DNA of 64,000 nucleotides. It comes from Pachyseris speciosa (taxonomy: Eukaryota > Cnidaria > Anthozoa > Scleractinia > Pachyseridae). A program made the position numbers and the translations under genes. Under the pieces are notes generated by a model. That model was not told the origin of the DNA. It saw nothing but the letters and a program-made list of their open reading frames with translations, and made no database searches. This document shows, piece by piece, positions 56,392 to 64,000 of the stretch. The stretch lies in NCBI GenBank assembly GCA_016490735.1, contig JAEMWC010000002.1, positions 2,192,501-2,256,500 of the forward strand, given 5' to 3'. Positions within the stretch are counted from its first letter, which is position 1. Every line of letters starts with the position of its first letter.

Positions 56392-57944
56392 ATGAAGACA
56401 AATCTCTACACCATTCTCTTATTAATAACATGGATACTAGCTACTTCTTTACCAATCGATGCATACTTGTATTGCCCACCCAACAAAGATCCTGTGGATT
56501 CTAACTGCTACAAAAGAAATGAGATATATAAGACACCGATCCGTTACCGCGCTTGTGGTGATGCTCTCTTTCAGGTTTATAAGCTGGTTTGTGACCATGG
56601 CGTGCGGGTTAAGAGAACAGGTAAGCAGTTCAGTAGTTTAAGAGGAGGCAGCTTTGTTTTTGGAAAATTTAAGGTGGCTCTGAATTCGCTCCTCGAATGT
56701 TTGGAAAAATGTTATTTCTCGACGCGAAAACTACTGCCCATCAATAAAGATAGGGGATCACCATTTTCCTTTTTTCCAGTTATTATCATTTAAAGGAAAA
56801 ATTAGGGACGTTAACGTTTTATCTCAACAAAATTGCCACTGATTAGCCATTGGTGGGGACAGAAGGAAGTTGGGGGCATAGTTTCTTTCCCCTAGGATCC
56901 CTTCCCGAAAAAAAGAAATCTACATTCGACTCTTCCGAAATGGCTAGAAATGCAGCTGGAACAGCTTTAATTTCTTCTTTTCCCATATAGAAGATACGGC
57001 CCTCAAAAGCACACCTGCACTGACAGTATATTAAAACGTTTTAATCTATGAACGATACGAGTTATAGTAATGCAAAGAAAAACGATCAAATAGGTAGGAC
57101 CATTTAACGTGTGTACTGTATCAACTAAGCATAATAGCCAGCTAGCTGAAAAAGCTTTTCGTGCTACCAGCTCGGAAAGAAAATAATCTTTTGGGAGTTC
57201 ATTTCTCTCTAGGCTGGCTTTCTATAAGGTGGCGTGTGATTTATTTTTATTGTTCAATGACGGCATCATGAAAGCATTCACATGATGTTACCACCCTGGC
57301 TTCTATAGAGTGCTAAAGTGTGACGTCACAATTATTAGAAATTTTGAAATTATGGGATTTATTGAGAGTTTCAGAAAGAGCGAGTTGAAAAATGCTAACT
57401 TGTCAAAAATAAGCATTTAAAGGCAAATTGGCTCTGAGATATTAGCACCGTTATGCTCTGTTGACTACATACGTTAACTGAGTAAATTTAGAAGGATTTG
57501 TATGGAGTTAGCAGAGCATAACGGTGGTAACATCTCGCTCTCAAATAGTAAGAAAATGCTGATTTTTGGCAAGTGGGTCTTTTTGATCGTGTTCTTTCTG
57601 AATATCCGAACAAATCCCATAATTTCACAAATTTAGTTTTTGTGACGTCATCACTTTAGACCTCGGTGTAGTCCGTCACAGTTCACATGGGCGAAATTAA
57701 GAACACTCCGCGTCTAATCGTCTAAATCAGTGATGTTACTGTGTTCCACAGGTTTAATCGTTGTTTTTAAATCGTTTCTCTTTTCTGACCAACAGCTAGT
57801 GATGTATTATTAGGGAAGGAGAGGGCAAACCGGTTTTTATCATCACATCACAGGACAAAAAGAAGCGGCTTTAATGCCGTGGAGGAGTGTTGCAAGGAAG
57901 GATGTCTCCCAGAGGAACTTTACGAGTATTGCAAGCCATACTGA
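56392..57944 (+). CDS. Insulin-like peptide precursor, two coding exons, 125 aa
   Basis: Secreted hormone precursor of the insulin superfamily. Exon 1 (56392-56620) starts with ATG directly after CTCTCCTTTTAG, so an untranslated exon lies upstream. Signal peptide MKTNLYTILLLITWILATSL (to about Ala24), then a Cys28/Cys39 pair with dibasic KR 41-42, then the B chain RACGDALFQVYKLVCDHG (C-x11-C, Cys55 and Cys67). Exon 2 (57796-57944) gives a C-peptide of about 23 residues ending HHRTKR and the A chain SGFNAVEECCKEGCLPEELY-EYCKPY (CC-x3-C-x8-C). The intron is phase 1 in the C-peptide, as in vertebrate insulin genes. AATAAA follows at 57976. Processing at KR 74-75 and KR 98-99 would yield a two-chain hormone. 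The extra cysteine pair is unusual. Confidence 0.93.
57304..57665. repeat. Full-length MITE in the insulin-like gene intron
   Basis: TATAGAGTGCTAAAGTGTGA then CGTCACAA on the left; TTGTGACGTCATCACTTTAG on the right. AAATTATGGGATTT faces AAATCCCATAATTT, and an inner pair CACCGTTATGCTCT/AGAGCATAACGGTG forms a second stem. A half-copy lies in the kinase gene (11485-11645). Confidence 0.85.
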
Positions 57945-57975
57945 AGTGTCTAATAACAGAGAGCGGTTTTCCAAA

Positions 57976-57981
57976 AATAAA
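57976..57981 (+). terminator. Polyadenylation signal of the insulin-like gene
   Basis: AATAAA about 32 nt after the stop codon. Confidence 0.6.
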
Positions 57982-57987
57982 TGATGA

Positions 57988-57989
57988 TA

Positions 57990-58045
<56 letters not shown>

Positions 58046-58046
58046 T
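57988..58046. repeat. Microsatellite (TAA)n
   Basis: About 17 TAA units; similar runs at 58123-58140 and 58404-58455. Confidence 0.95.
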
Positions 58047-58403
58047 GCCCTGAATCACTTCTGAGTGATCGACGATTACATTAATTAATCAAAACACAAC
58101 GCACATACTAGTTTAGCACACAAAATAATAATAATAATAAACATTACAACTGTGATAACAAGTCACTGAGCTATTTTGAAATTCTCCCACGAATTCCCTC
58201 GATCTTGTGAAAACTTAAAATCCCAAACAAAGGCAAAAAGAAACAAAAAGAAACCATCAACGTCAGTGTGAAAAATAATCAAGCAACTACATCAGCAACA
58301 ACAAAAGGCGGAGTGGCAATCTCATAATCTCGTACCTAGGTTTATTTATTTATTTTTTTGTGATTGACTACCGTTAAGAGTACAACATGAATACTTAACT
58401 CAA

Positions 58404-58455
<52 letters not shown>

Positions 58456-58595
58456 CCACATACACAGACAAAAACACGTACAAACAAATGAAAATATCAC
58501 TTAATGAGGAGCAAACGAATGGACTCGAAGTCCCAGCGAGGTTAGTCCCATTTATATACGTACGCACATAGTGTACGAAAAGTAAAGCTAGTAGT

Positions 58596-58827
58596 AATAG
58601 ACCATTTTACAGTTGTCGGTGAAAGCGAGGCTGGGGTGACCTAGTTTTGAAACAAACCTACCTACTTTTCTTACGTAAATCATGTTTTTTTTTATGCTAA
58701 CTAGTGTTTAATCAGCATAATTTACATACGAAAAGCAGGTAGGTTTTGTATCAAAACAAGGTCACCACTAGCCTCGCATTCAAGAAAGGCCAGGGTACTG
58801 AGTAAAGAACTGTAAAATGGTCTATTG
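58596..58827. repeat. Complete MITE with AATAGACCATTTTACAG ends
   Basis: AATAGACCATTTTACAGTTG faces CTGTAAAATGGTCTATT; GCGAGGCTGGGGTGACC faces GGTCACCACTAGCCTCGC; AAACCTACCTACTTTTC faces GAAAAGCAGGTAGGTTT. Its right half recurs at 1-92. Confidence 0.9.
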
Positions 58828-58948
58828 TAGCGATTGACTGACCGACAATGAGGACAGACTGATTTCCAGATTTGAATTCTGTTAGTATCAAAATAAGATA
58901 TAAATTTTTCATATTAATATTTATACATTAGTTTATTGAAAAAGGTCA

Positions 58949-59925
58949 GAGATCTCCCATGGCCAAACGAAAGGGAGATCGGTAAAGCTCGAATTTGGAG
59001 CATGCTTAGTAAGAGCCGGGCCCGATATACTTGCCTCACTATTACTACGCATGCTCGTCCTTATTTTGTGTATGAGCGAATGATAAATTGACTTAGAGCG
59101 CTTTTCAATCGGTTTTGCGGTCCAGTGGAGAAGAAAACTTCAAAATAAAACCAAAGGAAAAAGAGGCAATGCAGGAGATTGTTGTCAACGGCCGAGATTG
59201 CTTAATTATTCTCCCAAATGGTTACGGTAAATCACTAACATTTCTCAAGTGCTCCCTTCACTTTACGATCAGCTCACTGCAACGAAGAAATGATCAAAGG
59301 ACAAGTCAATTGTGATTGTTGTTTCGCCGCTAAATCCTCTGATCGACGATCAAATCAATAAACTTAACTCAGAGGGAGTGTCTTGTGCAAGGATGAATGT
59401 TTCCAGGAGCGAGGCAGATGGTAGACGCCAGGTTTCACGCAGATCTTGCCAGAGCCCGGGAAGTTCCAGATAATTTTTATCCGATAGGAGGTAGTTGTGA
59501 GCAACAGGTAGTGTAGGGAGATATTTTTGTCCGATTATTATAAGAAAAATGCTGTGGCTACGTTAAGATCTTATTAGGGTATACCAGTTTATGATAACAA
59601 GATATGTAACAGAACTTGGGCAGTTCGTCTGTGTCTTCGACACACATCTCACACAGTTTGAATAATTCCTTTTTTAACCTCAAAAATTTTCAGGCATCCG
59701 GAAAAACATTATTTTCCCCCAGCTTTCTCGCCTCACAACCGGCATTTAAACTTGAAACTACCGCATGCATTGCCATGTTGAATATTTGCCACGAAAAAAA
59801 GCCGCATAAAAAAGTGCAATCATAGCATAGATAACATTGCGGTAGCCTTTTTTTTTCCAGTAGCCAATGGAAAATGGTGTATTTTTTGAACAATATTACC
59901 AGATCTCCCTTTCGTTTGGCCGTGG
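58949..59925 (+). pseudogene. RecQ-like helicase fragment between inverted repeats
   Basis: Near 59130-59260 the plus strand reads FKIKPKEKEAMQEIVVNGRD and CLIILPNGYGKSLTF, then after a shift VVSPLNPLIDDQINKLNSEG. This matches helicase motifs 0, I (Walker A: LPNGYGKS) and Ia of RecQ enzymes. There is no ATG start, the frame shifts, and later motifs (DECH etc.) are missing. The fragment is flanked by CCATGGCCAAACGAAAGGGA (58955) and TCCCTTTCGTTTGGCCGTGG (to 59925) in inverted orientation, 0.94 kb apart. Confidence 0.65.
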
Positions 59926-61670
59926 GAACTGGGTACGAGATTAGCAATCTCAGTCACAAGACTATTTCGTGTGTTAAGCTTTCTCATCCTTGTCCTCAGG
60001 GTAAAGGAAAAAATTGTGGGAACGAGACTGGAGTCTTATTTCTGTTGTTTTATGAAAATTGTCTCATAGATTTAAGTGTCCTTTAGCGTTGTTGACAAAA
60101 AACGATTGTCCTCAAATGATTAGACAAACATGACCTTTTGCTATCTTTCTCACTAGACGAACAATAACCACCGCCGACAGCCATCACCACTACCACCATC
60201 ACCAAAACCTACAGATGATTGCGCAATCCGTGTCAGTTAATTTGTTTGACCTCGAAAAACCAGTTCCCCGAGTATTCGCAATATTTTTCATCCACCAACA
60301 TTTTAAAGGATTAGAACGACTTACCACCAGAGTGTACCCTAATATGGAAATTGTTCGGTTGTCTAATTGGAAACCAGCAATTAGTATGTCAATTTTTAAC
60401 GAACTCGACCTGCGAACGTTTTTATCCTGGTAATTTTAGAAACAACAATTTCCTTGAATTCGTATCTGCAATCAAAACTCTAATAATTCGCAGAGCTTTA
60501 TTACTAGAACTTTGACAAAACGGAAGCGAAATTAATTCCTAACTTCACGAGTATACCATATGATTACCCTTTAACATAATGGGCGACAAATTACGCTCAC
60601 AATTGTGGGTTTTTGAGTTGTTTAGTGTAACTCCAAGCATTGGCTAAAGTTCACATTGTTCTGAATCTTTCGTCAAAAAGCTCGTCACAATTCCTCCTGT
60701 TGTCTATAAAATGTGTTAAAAGGTAAGCCAACTGTCAAATCTTCCTTACATGGTTGATCATAATACGTCAGGAATGAACTGAAAACCGCAGCTGACAAAC
60801 ACAGCAATGTGATATTATGCATGCAAAATTATAACTTAACGCTGAAATTTCGCGCCAAAATTAAGGAGTAATCTAGTTGTCGCCCATGATATCTTTATAT
60901 AACATCTATGGAAAGTGTGAAAAATTGATGTTACGAAAATTCTCCTTGATGTAGTTGCAACCATTACAGCTGAGAGTTACCGAAAGTTCATTAAGTTTTC
61001 CAGAATAGCTAAGGACACATTATTCTTGACTTGTGTCAGAAGCCAGTTCACAAACAAATTCACAACGATAAAATTGATTTAAATTCAAGGAAATATTAAA
61101 TTACAAAACGGCGATATTCACAATGTAGGGAAACCTCACAGCATAAGGCTATTCCCTTTCCAAAAACAATAAACACAAAATACTCGGGAAACTTGATCTT
61201 CCAATTTTTTGGGGTGGGTTTGGAAGATGTCCTATAATAGGCACTATTTTTCGTAATTTAATATTGTGATTGCTGAACACAGTTTAATATATCAAATTAC
61301 GTGTTACCCACTCAGCGAATTGTGTATAAAAATAAATGTCGGCATTGGAGGCGGAAAGCTGCTGTTCGTTCTTAATGTTTTACCCCAATAAACCCTTAGC
61401 GATTCCCGTTTAGTGAGGACTTCCAGGCATACTTCAACTTTGTTGTAACTCAATATCACGATTAGTCCAACCCATTGAACCCAAGTAGCAAAATGAGGGC
61501 GAATCGTGTAAGGACTAAATTAATTTGGACATTTTACTTTGTTGTGTGGGCTACCTGTGGTAGCTCACACTGTAGTCATCGAATTTGTCTATCAGTAACA
61601 CATCACGTGACGTCCCTTGGTAGTAAGGACACCAATCAGACAAAAGGATTGCATCATCCTTACCGTCGAA
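59926..61670. other. No gene recognised
   Basis: A 72-codon frame at 60215-60433 shows no recognised domain. No repeat ends were identified. Confidence 0.3.
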
Positions 61671-61674
61671 TGTA

Positions 61675-63075
61675 CAGGGTGTTTCAAGAGTTCGTGGACA
61701 TTTTAAAAAGTCTATACATCATCCAGATTTTTTATTTTCTCTCTTTCTTCTTACTTACATTAACAAATCTTATTGTTTATTGATTTTAGAAGTATTCTAT
61801 AGTTGGAATAAATATTTCCCCATGCACCAAACGGTGCAAATCTATGTCGTGTGTGTTTCTGTACTTTCCCGCCATTTTTTTTCTGTTTTCAGTAGCAACA
61901 ATGAGTTTTATTGTTTTGATATAATTTACAATTATCAACCCTAAAAAGGGTCTATTTAAGAACAAAGACATCAATTATACGATCATCTGGAGTATCTGCG
62001 CGAGAAACGGCTAAACTATTGCCTAAACGAAAGAGCTGGGTAGCGAAGTAGTCAAGTTCTCACTTAACAGTTTTACGACAAGGCAAGAAGTGGTCGACCA
62101 ACAGTCCTTGACAGAACCGCAAAGAAAACTCTAGAAAAAGAGAAGTATAAAAGAGGCAACTCTACCAGAAAAATCAGCAAACAACTGCAGAATATAGGTC
62201 TGTCTGGTTCTGCAGAAACAGTGCAGAGATATATGTCTAGAAAACGATGGAAACCTTTGAGACAAAAAACTTTGCCACTTCTGAGCAATAAACAGCGGAA
62301 AGCTCGCTTGGCATTCGCTCGCAAATATCATAAAGTTAAAGCAGGTGAATGGGAATACTTCCTCTTTAGCGATGAGTGCCCTAATCTCTCCACCCTAAAA
62401 ACGATATGATATGGTGCTCACAGGAGAGCCAGGTTTCGCCATCGTACCAAGTTAAAGGAAGCACCAAATGGATGGCTTGGGGTGCCATGACAGGACGAGG
62501 CCTTACTTCCTTACATTTTATCCCGCAAGGCCAAACTGTCACGGTTGAGTATTATATCACAAAAATCCTTGAGAAAGAAGTGAAGCCGGTAAAACGAAAG
62601 AGTTTCACGAACAAAAGCAAAGCAGCGTGACCTTCGTACCCGAGAGCGCACTAGCTCATACGGCGAAAGCAACCCAGCAGTGGAGAAAGAAAAACCTCCC
62701 TGATTTAATTGTATTCAAAAGTTGAGAGGCCAGCAAATTCACCTGATCTTTAACCCCACTGAGAGCCTATGGAACATCATTGACGAAGCTGCATATAGAG
62801 ACCCGATCTCTAAGACGATGGCAGGACTAAAATCAAGGCTACGGCAATCCTGGCGAAACACCACTAGCAAGCCTGCACGAAAGAGCTATCTCGTCCCTTA
62901 CCGCAACGACTCAACAACGTTATACAGAACAGTGGGGAGCACTCTGGATATTTATATTTTAACAGTAGACAAAGGAAACAATGTGCATAAAACTTGAAAA
63001 CTTTCATTATCATCGGAATCCTAAAACTATCATTTGTTTGTATGGAAAAGTGTCCACGAACTTTTGAAACACCCT
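61675..63075 (+). mobile_element. Degenerate Tc1/mariner element
   Basis: Inverted ends CAGGGTGTTTCAAGAGTTCG (61675, preceded by TA) and CGAACTTTTGAAACACCCTT (to about 63075) enclose 1.4 kb with a broken transposase. The inner TIR reads GTGGACATTTT/AAAAGTGTCCAC. Confidence 0.9.
62075..62995 (+). pseudogene. Tc1/mariner transposase relic
   Basis: Conserved pieces appear in order in shifting frames: GRPTVLDRTAKKTLEKE (HTH part), SAETVQRYMSRKRWKP, LLSNKQRKARLAFARKYH, EWEYFLFSDECP (first catalytic Asp), TKWMAWGAMTGRGLTSLHFI, FVPESALAHTAKATQQW (second catalytic position, Glu instead of the usual Asp), then RPANSPDL, a one-base shift, and NPTESLWNIID (third catalytic Glu). At least four frame breaks. 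Confidence 0.88.
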
Positions 63076-63305
63076 TGGTTTTCATGGTTTTCATGGTTTT
63101 CACGTGTTGTCAGGAAAAAAACCTAAAATTGAACATTAATTAAGGATTTTTAACCTTCATCAGGTAAATGGCATTTTAAAGATAATATCTGCTGGCCTGT
63201 TTTTAGCAAAGTAGCACACTTTCTTTGAAAATAGAGCAGTGTGAATTTCGATTTTTTTTTACAATGTGTGACATTTTAATTGCTTCTGAGAAACATGTCA
63301 CATAC

Positions 63306-63755
63306 CAGGGGCACCCAACGACAAGTTTCGGTAAATATCTGTTCGGTGGAGGGTAATTCGCCTTGTCCTTTCGGCGTCGATTAAATAGCGCACTCGGATT
63401 TTCGTAACTAAAACGTGGCGTAAAAGATTCGAAATTGGGAAATCACAGCCCCTGAGGTTTTCGGAAAGGTCGTAATTGCTGTTTTTGGCATTCAAAAACG
63501 TCAAGTAGCATTTTCGGAAAGAAAATAGTTCCCTTGAAAGTCCGTGGTAAGTTCATTTCTGTTTGCATTTTCTCAAGGAAGATTTTGTTCCCTAACATTT
63601 TCAGGCAATTAAAATTTCAGTAGGGAATCTGAACAGATGAACTTCTTCAAGCTCATGAAAACATCACTCTAAACAGATTTCAAACTCCATAAGGTACTTA
63701 AAAATGCCTTTCTACAGCTTTTGGTTGATCTGGTGCGATGGGAGACCCCCCCCCC

Positions 63756-63757
<2 letters not shown>
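63306..63757. repeat. MITE with GGGGCACCCAACGA ends (copy 2, reverse)
   Basis: CAGGGGCACCCAACGACAAG at the left, with shared CCCCTGAGGTTTTCGGAAAG, TTCTCAAGGAAGATTTTGTT and GCCTTTCTACAGC in reverse order relative to 12597-13030. The right end is eroded (GTGCGATGGGAGACCCC). Confidence 0.8.

Positions 63758-63792
<35 letters not shown>
63748..63792. repeat. Poly-C and (CA)n microsatellite
   Basis: C-run followed by about 16 CA units. Confidence 0.95.
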
Positions 63793-63797
<5 letters not shown>

Positions 63798-64000
63798 AAA
63801 TATCGATCCGCCTTGTTCTGAATAACCAATATGTTAAGAGAAGTGGCTATGCGAATGTTTTCAAGCTTAGCAGAGGGAAAAAATGTTTTGGGAGAGCCAA
63901 AGTAAACTCCAGATGTTGCCACTTAATGTAGAGGTAAACAACGAATATGGATGGCAGTTTTCAGCGCCTTTTTAAATATATCCCTAGCGTGACATTTCCG

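Overview
The window looks like nuclear DNA of an anthozoan cnidarian, most likely a stony coral. Genes are sparse and intron-rich, introns follow GT-AG, the sequence is AT-rich, and it is full of foldback MITEs, LINE and Penelope relics and Tc1/pogo-type transposons. The species was not identified; this is inferred from gene content and repeat style.

Two host genes can be read completely. (1) Minus strand, 28951 down to 9645: a 12-exon ACK/TNK-family non-receptor tyrosine kinase (1026 aa). It has a kinase domain, an SH3 domain, a long proline-rich tail with a clathrin-box motif and a C-terminal UBA region. All eleven splice junctions keep frame. (2) Plus strand, 56392-57944: a two-exon insulin-like peptide precursor (125 aa) with textbook B- and A-chain cysteine spacing and a phase-1 intron in the C-peptide.

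Layout. 1-2480: MITE half-copy, a coiled-coil gene remnant and a small DUF3504-like fragment. 2480-5945: a broken LINE with a TIR element inserted in it. 5980-7982: a pogo/Tigger-like element with a 1.4-kb near-perfect palindrome. 9645-28951: the kinase gene. Its introns hold many MITEs, and the 19844-26278 intron holds a 5-kb tyrosine-recombinase element arranged as two head-to-tail copies. 29334-32672: a TIR transposon just upstream of the kinase start, with a THAP-domain gene on one strand and a SWIM/YqaJ nuclease gene on the other (ISL2EU-like), inserted in an older repeat. 34176-36618: an unrecognised reading frame cut by an ORF1-only LINE (with target-site duplication) and a foldback element. 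37747-39054: another TIR element. 40176-49600: segmental duplications, a Penelope relic and a hammerhead-like motif. 50-56 kb: gene-poor. 56.4-58 kb: insulin-like gene. 58.6-63.8 kb: MITE, RecQ relic, degenerate Tc1/mariner element and a further MITE.

The two host genes both belong to growth-factor signalling, but nothing in the sequence ties them together. Most of what is unusual is mobile-element biology: nested insertions, convergent two-gene transposons, a TE-derived splice site, and TIRs sharing a TGACGTCA (CRE-like) palindrome.
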